A DNA stretch of 64,000 bases from Moheibacter sp035515075 (GTDB taxonomy: Bacteria > Bacteroidota > Bacteroidia > Flavobacteriales > Weeksellaceae): positions 1 through 64,000 of the forward strand of contig DATJBZ010000012.1 of assembly GCA_035515075.1 (NCBI GenBank). The letters are read 5' to 3'. The translations under genes and the position numbers were made by a program. The notes beneath the pieces were generated by a model. That model ran no database searches. It was not told the origin of the DNA and saw nothing but the letters and a program-made list of their open reading frames with translations. Below, piece after piece: positions 22,341-30,946 of this stretch; position 1 is the first letter of the stretch, and each line of letters starts with the position of its first letter.

Positions 22341-23717
22341 TTAAATTATTGGTATAGCAACGATGCTGTTTTCTGCAGAAGACGCTCCTGCAAAACTTGA
22401 TAATTCGTTGCAAGACCCTGGTTGTGGCCGATCTGCTATGGTGCTGTGCACCCAAAAATAATAAGTTTTATTTGAAATAGAAGTATTGTTGATGATAAAT
22501 GATCCTGAGAGCATATCGTATTTGTATACCATTGTACTTGATTTTGGTCCTGAGAAAAGTCCACTGACCAACTTGTTATTCCCAATGATGTCGGTGGAGG
22601 TAAAGAAATTATTGGGCGAATCGCTGAATGTGGTTTTTACCCAAATCCAATCAGTTGTAGATAAAGTACAAGAAGTTTGTCCAAGACTAAGCAGCATTGT
22701 GCTTTTGACTTCCCATTTGCCAGGTGGCAAAGTGATGGATGCACCTGTATAGCTACTGGAGTTGTTGGATAGGGGGATGTTTACTCCGTTTGTTAAATTG
22801 CCCAAGATTCTGTGCATTTTTGGGTATTGCCAAGTGCCTATGCCATTTGCATCAGACGAGATAACCTTTCCTGCTGCTTGAGAACCGTCATTTAGCCTGA
22901 ATCCACTTTTGGGAGCAGCAACTGTTCCACCAGTGTGGATTTCAAATTTCTGTAAAGGGTTTGTGGTGCCAATCCCAACATTTCCTGTTCCAGTAATGAT
23001 CATTCTTTCTTGGCCCGCAACATTTCCACCAGGAGTGGTGCTGAATCTAATCGGTGCGGCTGCGTCTGTGAAACTCGTTGATAACCTCAAGGCTGTAGCG
23101 TCTCCTGAAGCTGTAATTTGGGTTGCTCCTTCAGAGAAAGCTTGTATGTCAATTCTTGCAGATTTGTTGTTGTTGTTTCCATCTGCGGCAATGGCTGCAA
23201 TAGTAGCACTTTTTAATGAAGAAGTAGGTAAGCCTACTTGGTATAATTGCCCATCGTTTGTGAAAAGTGTTTTTTGGTCAATACCTATAAATTCCATACG
23301 ATGTCCATTTTTGTTGAGATATCGATTGGAAGTAAGCATGCCATTTGCGTTGTAAATGTTTTCAACGTTATTGCTACTTTTTAATTTTTGCCAAATTAAA
23401 CCATCAAAGTAATAGTATCCTTCTTGGTCTACATTTATTCTTTGGTCCAAAGCTGTTCCGGAAGTCACATCAGTGATGTAAATTAAAGCTCCTTTTTGCT
23501 CGGCTTGATAAATGGCGGTATTTTCCGAGAGTTCTCCTCGGGTCAATCGTGGTGCTTGTAATCCCAACAATTGGTTGTTGTCAATAATATTTCCAGTTGC
23601 ATCTCTTTTGGCATCTACATCTAAAGTAGTTTTAGGATTTTCAGTATTTATGCCTACTTGAGCGGATGTTGCTGCCCCTGTGCCAATAAGTGCTAATAAT
23701 AAAAGTGTTTTTTTCAT
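22341..23717 (-). CDS. Secreted adhesin/tail-fibre-like surface protein
   Basis: A 458-residue protein with a signal peptide (MKKTLLLLALIGTGAATSAQ) followed directly by VGINTENPKTTLDV, the typical opening of a large flavobacterial surface-protein family. A second copy of the motif occurs midway (GNVGIGTTNPLQKFEI), as in phage tail-fibre and trimeric-adhesin repeats. The C-terminal 170 residues are beta-rich (TLPPGKWEVKSTMLL, NKTYYFWVHST). No enzyme motif. Location is probably the cell surface. First gene of a three-gene operon, with the repeat-carrying promoter 87 bp upstream. Confidence 0.75.
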   Translation of the reverse strand: MKKTLLLLALIGTGAATSAQVGINTENPKTTLDVDAKRDATGNIIDNNQLLGLQAPRLTRGELSENTAIYQAEQKGALIYITDVTSGTALDQRINVDQEGYYYFDGLIWQKLKSSNNVENIYNANGMLTSNRYLNKNGHRMEFIGIDQKTLFTNDGQLYQVGLPTSSLKSATIAAIAADGNNNNKSARIDIQAFSEGATQITASGDATALRLSTSFTDAAAPIRFSTTPGGNVAGQERMIITGTGNVGIGTTNPLQKFEIHTGGTVAAPKSGFRLNDGSQAAGKVISSDANGIGTWQYPKMHRILGNLTNGVNIPLSNNSSSYTGASITLPPGKWEVKSTMLLSLGQTSCTLSTTDWIWVKTTFSDSPNNFFTSTDIIGNNKLVSGLFSGPKSSTMVYKYDMLSGSFIINNTSISNKTYYFWVHSTIADRPQPGSCNELSSFAGASSAENSIVAIPII

Positions 23718-23803
23718 AGAGGTTATTCATTAGTAAGATTATATATGATTTATGTTTTTATTTGACTTTAAATAAATGAAGATCATAAATGGTTTTATAG
23801 GGA

Positions 23804-23860
23804 CAAAAATATAAAGCGCAAAAGCAACATTAGGTTAACAGTAGGTTATATAAGGTTAAC
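23804..23860 (-). promoter_or_regulatory. Promoter with three GTTAnn direct repeats, secreted-protein operon
   Basis: On the minus strand a perfect -7 box TATTTTTG lies at 23811-23804. Behind it are three repeats read on the plus strand as GTTAAC (23834), GTTATA (23845) and GTTAAC (23855), spaced 11 and 10 bp. The first repeat starts exactly 30 bp from the box start. There is no -33 TTTG, so activation by a bound regulator is likely. The same arrangement precedes the ABC transporter operon. Confidence 0.65.
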
Positions 23861-23887
23861 ACATCGATTAGTAAGATAGTAGTGGCC

Positions 23888-26800
23888 TTAAAGTGATTTT
23901 CTGTTGTCATTTGAATCTCTGTCAATCAGCTTGTTGTAAGGATCTACGCCTACTTCAACAGGTTTTTCATCAACGATAATGCTTACTTTGTTGTTGATTT
24001 TATTAATCAAGTATTTTTTATTGAAGATTTCATTGTCATGTTCGTAATTGTTCTTCAAAATTTTCTCACCAAATACGCCGATTTCTATATAGTCATTGAG
24101 GGGATATGATTTTATGATGTTTTTTCCATCTTTTCCTGTCAGGTAATAGTTGCTATCATCGGTGAGGATCTGTTTTCCTTTGGGGGTAGTTTTATGTTTG
24201 GATACAATAAAGGTAATGTCAACTTGGTATTTACCGTTTTTTAAAGGTTTGATTTCAACCTTCTCAACCTTATTGTCATACAGTGTGATGGTTTCAAACA
24301 TATCGGTAATCAGATAGTGTAAATTTGCAGGTGTATTTTCTTTTAAATGATTTACAAATTCAATTGAGTTGGTATAAGGTGCTTCTTGGAATTTCACTTT
24401 GGCAATGTAAGCTTTCAGTATCTCATTGAATTGTTTTTCGCCCAAATAATCGCTCATTGCATACAAGACCAATGATCCCTTATTATAATGGATATACTGT
24501 TGGTTTTCATTGTACATTAATGGACTTTCTTCATTCGATTCATTGGCTCTCCCAGTTAGATAAGCATCCAAAGCATTCTTCAGAAATTTGCGCATTTGGA
24601 ATTTACCGTATTCATTCTCTAAAACTTTTAAAGAACTGTATTCTGACAGTGATTCTGATAACAGTGTCGCTCCTTTTACATTGGCGCCTATGACTTGATG
24701 TGCCCACCACTGATGTGCCATTTCATGTGAAACTACTGAGAAAGGATAATCTACTGCATTTGGGTTATACTCATCTACATTGGCAATGAAACCTATGGCT
24801 TCAGAGAAAGGCATGGTATTGGCAAAAGCTTGGGCAAAAGTCCCCATGGTTTGTGGGAACTCTATGATACGTGCTTGTTTATGTTGATAGGGACCAAAGT
24901 TTTCAATGTAATATCTCAAGGATTTCTTCATGGCGTCCATCATTCGCTCTACATTGTATTCGTGTCCTTTGTGGTAATAGATTTCAAGGTTCAGGTTGTT
25001 CCATTTCTCTTTTTTAACTTCATACCGTGCCGAATTAAACGCATAAAAATTTAGCATACTTTGATCCATTTTATAATGGAAATAATTCCTGCCATCGTTG
25101 TGCCATTGTTTTTGCAAATAACCTGGTGCGATTGCAGTTTGATTTCCCTCCGTACTCACCGTAGCTTCAAAAGTAATCCAGTCTGCTTCGTTCGAAATAT
25201 AGGTGTTTTTACGTGCTTCGAGATTGTCTGTCGCAGCCATCCGTTCTCGATTATTCAGTTTATATTTTTTACGAATATTATTATCTTCAATTTCTATTTG
25301 GGAATCGTACCCAATGGACGGGAAATAATCGTTGCTGATGAAAGTCCCATTTTCAAGAATAGGAGATTGATCTTTTAGCCATGTATTGGGTTTGTTCTGA
25401 ACAAACATTTCCATTTTCAGCGTATCTCCAGGAGACAAAGGTTGATTCAATTGAAAGATCACAAAATTCAAAACACTATCATTAAGAACCAGATGGTAGT
25501 CTTTTTCAAATTTTATTTCATCTAAATTATTACTAAGGTTTAAAAATATCGAATCAATGTTTTGGTTGGACTTGTTGACCAGCTGATAATTTACAACTGC
25601 TTTAAAATTTCTTTTTTCAGGAAAAATGTCCATTTTCACTTTTACATCAACGATTCGTGGTTGAGGATGGTTTTCAAATTTTTTATATTTTTTTTCATAA
25701 TCGATTTGTTGCTTTTCTATGTCTTTTGAATTGTAAAAAGGTTCTGCGATTGCTTCTTGATAATAAATGGCTGAACCTAAGGCTATGAATCCTAAAATAG
25801 AGATTGAGAGTGGAACTGAAATGACTGGTTTTAATCTTTTTGCAAATAAATCTAAACGCTCTTTTGCATTGGTCAGAATGCCTCTTCTCCAGAATAGTAA
25901 TGTCAATCCATAAAAGGTCAAGCCTAAAAGAAGCCAGTAAAAATTATAAATAAAGTATTCTCTCACACTCCCAAAACCATTCATATCAGAATAACTGTAC
26001 TCAGGACTTTTATTAAAACTGAAAACCATCAGTTCAATTCCTAATTTATTCAAAACAATTGGCGTCATTTGCAATCCAATGATCACAAAAAATCCAATGA
26101 AGTAATTTCTAAAAAATGCCTGAATAAATAAGGAGAATAGGATCAATTGGATATAAGAAATTAATTTGAAGCCAAAGAAATCTGTCAGATATTGACCTAT
26201 TTCAAAATTAAAATAGCCATAGTAAACTTGAATGGCTATTCCTGACAAGATAGCAATTGTAAAAACCAGAACGACCATTTGTATCAGGGCCAAAAATTTT
26301 GACAAAAGCAAACTCCAATTGGGGATGGGAGTAGAGTCAACCAAAGCATTCATCCGTGAAGACATAGCATTGTTGAGTAAAATACCTGCAAATAGATAAA
26401 TCAAAATGGGTAGAAAGATAGCCAAAAAATCATCGATTAATAGAATGACTTTCCATGTGACAGGCAGCGTTCTTGTGCCCATCAGCTCTTGCCCTAAGGT
26501 ATAGCCAGACAGGATAATGCAGATGATAAATACCAGCATCAAAGTGCCGAAAATCCAGTTTTTAGTGAGCGTTTTAAATTCAAATTTAGACAATTGAAAG
26601 GCTGTTTTAAAAAATGAATAAAATGAATAATCATGAGAAACTCGACTTAAATTAATCTTGAAAATACTGCCAAAATTATCTTTTATGACACGCTCTGCTT
26701 TTCTTTTTTTTACCCAATTAAGTGTAGAATGAGAGAATGAAAATGTAAAGTAATTCAAAACTAAGGCTAAAAAACCTATAGTTATCCAAATTATGCGGTT

Positions 26801-27535
26801 GAAAACAATGGCCTTATCAAGAGGAATTAGTAAGGTGTTTTGCTCTTCAATGGACCAGTATTGGGTTACATAACTCAATGCTTCTTTTCCAAAAGGCTCT
26901 ATGAGGGCCACAAAAAACTTGTCATCGATATTATTACTTAGATTTACAATCAATGCTTGCATTAAAATCAAAACAATGACAAAAATAAAGCCGACGTAAA
27001 GTTTTCTTGTTAAGTTGACTAATAAAAAAGTGACTGCTCCTATATAAAAAACATTGGGGACTATAAATAAAATATAAGCTTGAAAATATGCTGTGATTTT
27101 GATCGGCCCCAACAATTCCTGATTAGCAAAAGGTAAAGTTGAAGCAATTAAGAAGCCCAAGCCAATCGAGCAAGTGATAAGTATGGTGATAAAAAATCCA
27201 CTGAAAAATTTACCCATCAAAAATTGAAATTTATTGAAAGGATAGGCAAACAATAAGTGATGTGAATCGTATTTGTATTCACGGTAAACTGTAGCGCCAA
27301 TGATGGTAGGAATGATGAAGTTGACCAAGGTGGACAAATACCGGATAATCCCACTGATGGCGAGTGGTGAATTGATAATCGTATTGGAAGAGGTTGTCGC
27401 TCCAAATGCATCAAAATAGCCTAATGCATCTGCAATCAGAGAAAAGGATAGAGCAAAAAAAATGAAAAAATAGAGATAAAACTGACGGCTTTTTAACCAA
27501 TGTTTTGTTTCAAAATTAAATATTGCAGCTAACAT
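23888..27535 (-). CDS. ABC-2 permease fused to an M1 aminopeptidase
   Basis: The first ~600 residues contain two six-helix ABC-2-type permease blocks, ending in a last transmembrane helix near residue 570-595 (SVPLSISILGFIALGSAIYY). The rest (~600 residues) is an M1-family metallopeptidase facing outward: zinc site HEMAHQWWAHQ at about residue 935, the second Glu in SESLSEYSSLKVLENEYG, and an exopeptidase-loop equivalent NTMPFSEAIGF. The family is known in Bacteroidota as permease/M1 aminopeptidase; its substrate is not. It directly abuts its ATPase gene. The layout suggests export coupled with peptide trimming at the periplasmic face, or the reverse. Confidence 0.88.
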   Translation of the reverse strand: MLAAIFNFETKHWLKSRQFYLYFFIFFALSFSLIADALGYFDAFGATTSSNTIINSPLAISGIIRYLSTLVNFIIPTIIGATVYREYKYDSHHLLFAYPFNKFQFLMGKFFSGFFITILITCSIGLGFLIASTLPFANQELLGPIKITAYFQAYILFIVPNVFYIGAVTFLLVNLTRKLYVGFIFVIVLILMQALIVNLSNNIDDKFFVALIEPFGKEALSYVTQYWSIEEQNTLLIPLDKAIVFNRIIWITIGFLALVLNYFTFSFSHSTLNWVKKRKAERVIKDNFGSIFKINLSRVSHDYSFYSFFKTAFQLSKFEFKTLTKNWIFGTLMLVFIICIILSGYTLGQELMGTRTLPVTWKVILLIDDFLAIFLPILIYLFAGILLNNAMSSRMNALVDSTPIPNWSLLLSKFLALIQMVVLVFTIAILSGIAIQVYYGYFNFEIGQYLTDFFGFKLISYIQLILFSLFIQAFFRNYFIGFFVIIGLQMTPIVLNKLGIELMVFSFNKSPEYSYSDMNGFGSVREYFIYNFYWLLLGLTFYGLTLLFWRRGILTNAKERLDLFAKRLKPVISVPLSISILGFIALGSAIYYQEAIAEPFYNSKDIEKQQIDYEKKYKKFENHPQPRIVDVKVKMDIFPEKRNFKAVVNYQLVNKSNQNIDSIFLNLSNNLDEIKFEKDYHLVLNDSVLNFVIFQLNQPLSPGDTLKMEMFVQNKPNTWLKDQSPILENGTFISNDYFPSIGYDSQIEIEDNNIRKKYKLNNRERMAATDNLEARKNTYISNEADWITFEATVSTEGNQTAIAPGYLQKQWHNDGRNYFHYKMDQSMLNFYAFNSARYEVKKEKWNNLNLEIYYHKGHEYNVERMMDAMKKSLRYYIENFGPYQHKQARIIEFPQTMGTFAQAFANTMPFSEAIGFIANVDEYNPNAVDYPFSVVSHEMAHQWWAHQVIGANVKGATLLSESLSEYSSLKVLENEYGKFQMRKFLKNALDAYLTGRANESNEESPLMYNENQQYIHYNKGSLVLYAMSDYLGEKQFNEILKAYIAKVKFQEAPYTNSIEFVNHLKENTPANLHYLITDMFETITLYDNKVEKVEIKPLKNGKYQVDITFIVSKHKTTPKGKQILTDDSNYYLTGKDGKNIIKSYPLNDYIEIGVFGEKILKNNYEHDNEIFNKKYLINKINNKVSIIVDEKPVEVGVDPYNKLIDRDSNDNRKSL

Positions 27536-28410
27536 TATTTATCTCTTTTTAATGAAACAAAATAAACATCTTCCAGATCAGCTGGTGTCGAAACAAAAGT
27601 TTCATTCAATTCTACTTCGCTATAAACTCGAATGTTTAAAGTGTTGTCAGGATTGAAATGGGAAGAGAGAATGGTGTATTGGTTTGCAAACTCATCCAAT
27701 TGTTCTTTTTTGATTTGCCGTTGCCATATTTTTCCATTCAACTGCTCTTCTCCACTTTCAGGAGTTCCTTCATAAAGAATTCTCCCACCATTTAAAATGG
27801 CTATTTGATTGCATAATTCGCGAACATCATCTACAATATGGGTTGAAAAAATGACTGTGTTATTTGTTCCAATTTCACGTAAAACATTCAGAAATCGACT
27901 CCTTTCTGCGGGATCTAAGCCCGCAGTTGGTTCATCAACAATGATCAATTGTGGATTGTTTAAAAGCAATTGCGCGATACCGAAGCGTTGTTTCATCCCA
28001 CCTGAATATCCACTAACGCTTTTATTGCGCACCTCATACAAATTAGTAATTTCCAAAGCTTCTTTGATGATCTTTTTACGTTCGCCTTTTTTCGAAATTC
28101 CTTTCAATTGAGCAAAATAATTCAAAAGCGTTTCTGCCGACATATTTGGATACACCCCAAATTCCTGTGGTAAATAGCCCAAAACTTTACGCAGTGCCAT
28201 TTTGTCCTCCAAAATATTGATGCCGTTTAAACTAATCGAACCTGAGGTTGGCGTTTGCAAAGTAGCAATAGTACGCATCAGTGAAGATTTGCCCGCACCA
28301 TTGGGACCTAATAAGCCAAACATTCCCTTCCCAATTTCTATATTTATATTATCTAAAGCTTTTACGCCGTTTTTGTAGGTCTTAGTTAAACCAGATATTT
28401 TTAAACTCAT
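27535..28410 (-). CDS. ABC transporter ATP-binding protein, partner of the M1-fused permease
   Basis: A 291-residue ATPase with Walker A GPNGAGKSS, Q loop YLPQEFGVYPNMS, signature SGYSGGMKQRFGIAQ, Walker B LIIVDEPTAGLDP and H-loop FSTHIVDD. The C-terminal 70 residues form a small accessory domain. It is the first gene of a two-gene operon and overlaps the permease start by one base, so stoichiometric production is likely. Confidence 0.93.
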   Translation of the reverse strand: MSLKISGLTKTYKNGVKALDNINIEIGKGMFGLLGPNGAGKSSLMRTIATLQTPTSGSISLNGINILEDKMALRKVLGYLPQEFGVYPNMSAETLLNYFAQLKGISKKGERKKIIKEALEITNLYEVRNKSVSGYSGGMKQRFGIAQLLLNNPQLIIVDEPTAGLDPAERSRFLNVLREIGTNNTVIFSTHIVDDVRELCNQIAILNGGRILYEGTPESGEEQLNGKIWQRQIKKEQLDEFANQYTILSSHFNPDNTLNIRVYSEVELNETFVSTPADLEDVYFVSLKRDK

Positions 28411-28520
28411 AAGATTGGTTTTATATATTTAGTTAATTCACCTACTTTTATGCAGTCGGCTTACCATGTCTGAAGACTTGTCATAAACGAGCTTTTGACC
28501 TTTTTCAAGTAAATGAAAGA

Positions 28521-28580
28521 CAAACTTATATATTCTCAACGAAGACAAGGGTTAACTTATGTTATTTAAAGTTAACTTCT
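28521..28580 (-). promoter_or_regulatory. Promoter with three GTTAnn direct repeats, ABC/M1 operon
   Basis: A perfect -7 box on the minus strand (TAAGTTTG, 28528-28521). Three repeats at exact 10-bp steps read GTTAAC (28551), GTTATT (28561) and GTTAAC (28571), the first again starting exactly 30 bp from the box start. Spacing, order (outer palindromic units, divergent middle unit) and orientation match the site at 23804-23860. Confidence 0.68.
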
Positions 28581-28633
28581 ATTTTTGAGCGCTTTTTGGA
28601 CCCATCGAAACGGCATTAAATGACCTTAAAGTT

Positions 28634-30142
28634 TTATTCTTTCAATGCTTTCTGGGTCAATTCCATCACTTGGTCAAATTCATTTTCAATGACAGCATTG
28701 GGACGGTAAGTGATCTTAGAGACCAATAAATTGGTCAACAAAGCCAAAGTGAAACCAGGAATGATTTCATACCAATCCTTGAAAGGGTGCTCGAAATAAA
28801 TCCAAAACAGTACGGTCAAACCTCCGACCAACATTCCACTGAAAGCACCTTGCCAAGTCGTTTTTTTGTGCAACAAAGCCAACAATATCAAAGGACCAAA
28901 TGCAGCGCCGAATCCTGCCCAAGCGTTGCCCACCAAATTCAAAATGCTGTCCCTGGGATTCAAGGACAAAAGCAAGGCGACGATGGCGACCAACAAAACC
29001 GACAAACGGCTTGCAATCAACATTTCTTTGGAAGAACCTTTTGGACGAATGAAGGCTTTGTAAATGTCCTCAGTCAAAGAACTGGATGTCACCAAGAGTT
29101 GAGACGAAATGGTGCTCATTACGGCGGCTAAAATTGCAGTCAATAAAAAGCCACTGATCATTGGATGAAACAAAACCCGTGAAAAATAAATAAAAATCGT
29201 TTCTGCATCTCGGTTGGAAGCATCAAACAAAGCCATGGTGTTCGTATCATATTTTTGCAAATAAGCAATGCCGACCAAGCCGACCAACATGGCGCCGCCT
29301 ACCGTGAAAATCATCCAACTGATGCCGATTTTTCTGGCTTTGATCAAATCTTTGGGTTGGTCAATCGCCATGAAACGCACCAAAATGTGCGGCTGTCCAA
29401 AATAACCCAATCCCCAAGCCAAAAGAGACAATATACCGACAGTGGTCGTTCCTTTGAACCAGTCGAGGTAATTCACCCCTTTGGCATCAATCAATTGGAA
29501 GGTCTCACTCACGCCACCTATTTCACTAATCGCAACAATCGGGATGATCACCAACGCCAATACCATGATGGTTCCTTGTACGAAATCCGTCAAACTCACC
29601 GCCAAAAATCCACCAATGAATGTATAGAAAACCACAACCAATCCTGTAATGAAAACACCACTGAGGTAATTCATGCCAAAGGCGGATTCAAACAATTTTC
29701 CACCCGAAACCATGCCTGCGGAAGTATATAAAGTGAAAAATATCAGAATAAATAGGGAAGAGGTCATCTTCAACAAATGGCGTTTGTCCTTGTAACGGTT
29801 TTCAAAAAACACAGGCAAAGTAATCGCGTTTTGTGCGACTTCGGTATAAATCCTTAGTTTGGGTGCGACCCAGATATAGTTCAAATACGCGCCGATGGTC
29901 AAGCCAATCGCAATCCATCCGCTCGACAATCCCGTCACGTACATTGCACCAGGAAGCCCCATCAACAGCCAGCCACTCATGTCAGCAGCGCCCGCAGACA
30001 AAGCGGTAACGGCTGCGCCCAATTGTCTGCCGCCGATCAAAAATTCTTCTGAATTGGCAGTGGATTTTCTGTAAGAATAGACACCAATGCCGATCATGAC
30101 CATCAGATAAATGCCTATTGATACCGCTTCGTATATTTCCAT
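28634..30142 (-). CDS. putP: Sodium/proline symporter (SSS family)
   Basis: A 502-residue, roughly 13-helix sodium:solute symporter. Characteristic segments are the opening IGIYLMVMIGIGVYSYRKS, GGRQLGAAVTALSAGAADMSGW (the sodium-site region of PutP), WGLGYFGQPHILVRFMAI, and AAVMSTISSQLLVTSSSLTEDIY in helix 8. These match PutP more closely than the sialic acid or glucose SSS members. It imports proline with sodium through the inner membrane. It stands alone, with a TACCTTTG box (30185-30178) about 36 bp upstream of the start. Confidence 0.88.
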   Translation of the reverse strand: MEIYEAVSIGIYLMVMIGIGVYSYRKSTANSEEFLIGGRQLGAAVTALSAGAADMSGWLLMGLPGAMYVTGLSSGWIAIGLTIGAYLNYIWVAPKLRIYTEVAQNAITLPVFFENRYKDKRHLLKMTSSLFILIFFTLYTSAGMVSGGKLFESAFGMNYLSGVFITGLVVVFYTFIGGFLAVSLTDFVQGTIMVLALVIIPIVAISEIGGVSETFQLIDAKGVNYLDWFKGTTTVGILSLLAWGLGYFGQPHILVRFMAIDQPKDLIKARKIGISWMIFTVGGAMLVGLVGIAYLQKYDTNTMALFDASNRDAETIFIYFSRVLFHPMISGFLLTAILAAVMSTISSQLLVTSSSLTEDIYKAFIRPKGSSKEMLIASRLSVLLVAIVALLLSLNPRDSILNLVGNAWAGFGAAFGPLILLALLHKKTTWQGAFSGMLVGGLTVLFWIYFEHPFKDWYEIIPGFTLALLTNLLVSKITYRPNAVIENEFDQVMELTQKALKE

Positions 30143-30177
30143 AAAATCATTTTAAAACCTGTGGGTGGGAGCGTTGG

Positions 30178-30185
30178 CAAAGGTA
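30178..30185 (-). promoter_or_regulatory. Candidate -7 box for putP
   Basis: The minus strand reads TACCTTTG, matching TAnnTTTG; the -33 element is not clear. Confidence 0.45.
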
Positions 30186-30231
30186 AAAAAAGCGAATGAA
30201 TTGACTGCTTTTTACATTGATTTTCAATGAA

Positions 30232-30263
30232 AAAGCGAAAGTGCTTTGAAGTACTTTCGCTTT
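30232..30263 (-). terminator. Terminator of the TlpA-like gene
   Basis: AAAGCGAAAGT and ACTTTCGCTTT form an 11-bp stem with a ten-base loop; on the minus strand a TTTTTC run follows. It ends 20 bp past the stop of the gene at 30284. Confidence 0.8.
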
Positions 30264-30283
30264 GAATCATTTTGGAAATAAGC

Positions 30284-30808
30284 TTAGGGTTGGATCAGTC
30301 GCTTTAAACTTTCGACCAAAACGGTATCATCGGCTTTGACAGCATAGTAATGCGCGATTTTTCCTTCTTGGTCAATCAAAATGTAACGCGGTACCCAGTT
30401 CAATTCAATGTCATTGGTGAAATCATTTTTCCAATCAGTGTTGAACCAATAATGTTCTCCTTCGATGTTGAATTTCTCTACTGCATTTTTCCAAGCATCT
30501 TCTTTGCCGATCCGATCCAAAGAAAAGAACAAATACACCACTTCAGGATAATCACTTTGCAATTGTTTCAATGCGGGCAAACCTGTGATGCAGTCTGGAC
30601 ACCACGAAGCCCAAACGTCCAATAAAATCACTTTTCCTTGGTGCTTTTCGAAAATGGATTTGACATCGGTGCTTTTTCCTTCCCAATCAAAAATGGGTTG
30701 AAGCAAGGCGTTTTGGTCGAATGTTGTTTTATTTTTTTCAGGTGCTTTTTGTCCAAAGACCAAATTTAAACCGAATAATAGCGTACAGAACAACAGTGTT
30801 TTTTTCAT
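30284..30808 (-). CDS. TlpA-like thioredoxin-fold disulfide reductase
   Basis: A signal peptide (MKKTLLFCTLLFGLNLVFGQ) exports the protein to the periplasm. The thioredoxin fold carries the active-site motif WASWCPDC within VILLDVWASWCPDCITGLPALK and the cis-Pro segment NWVPRYILID. Such TlpA/ResA-like proteins reduce disulfides in envelope proteins or cytochrome maturation factors. The partner is unknown here. I took the third in-frame ATG (30808) because it gives a normal signal peptide; the frame opens at 30826. Confidence 0.85.
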   Translation of the reverse strand: MKKTLLFCTLLFGLNLVFGQKAPEKNKTTFDQNALLQPIFDWEGKSTDVKSIFEKHQGKVILLDVWASWCPDCITGLPALKQLQSDYPEVVYLFFSLDRIGKEDAWKNAVEKFNIEGEHYWFNTDWKNDFTNDIELNWVPRYILIDQEGKIAHYYAVKADDTVLVESLKRLIQP

Positions 30809-30923
30809 TTTATGCATTTGTTTCAAAATTAAATCAGGATGTTCTTGAGAAAATCCTTGGCTAAAATTACAAAAAGCCCGCCAAATTCCGCCCCATATTT
30901 TTAAGTAGCCGATGCAAAGTTCC

Positions 30924-30931
30924 TATCTTCG
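30924..30931 (+). promoter_or_regulatory. Candidate -7 box for gltX
   Basis: TATCTTCG is one base off TAnnTTTG and lies 15 bp before the start codon, implying a leader of only about 8-10 nt. Confidence 0.4.
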
Positions 30932-30946
30932 CAAAAAAATATTGAA

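Noticed and set aside
23819..23822. CAAA as the -33 element of the secreted-protein operon
   Set aside because: Only 7 bp from the -7 box, too close; the repeat sites occupy the expected -33 region instead.
28787..29731. Plus-strand open frames opposite putP
   Set aside because: Mirror frames of a conserved transporter gene; no own motifs.
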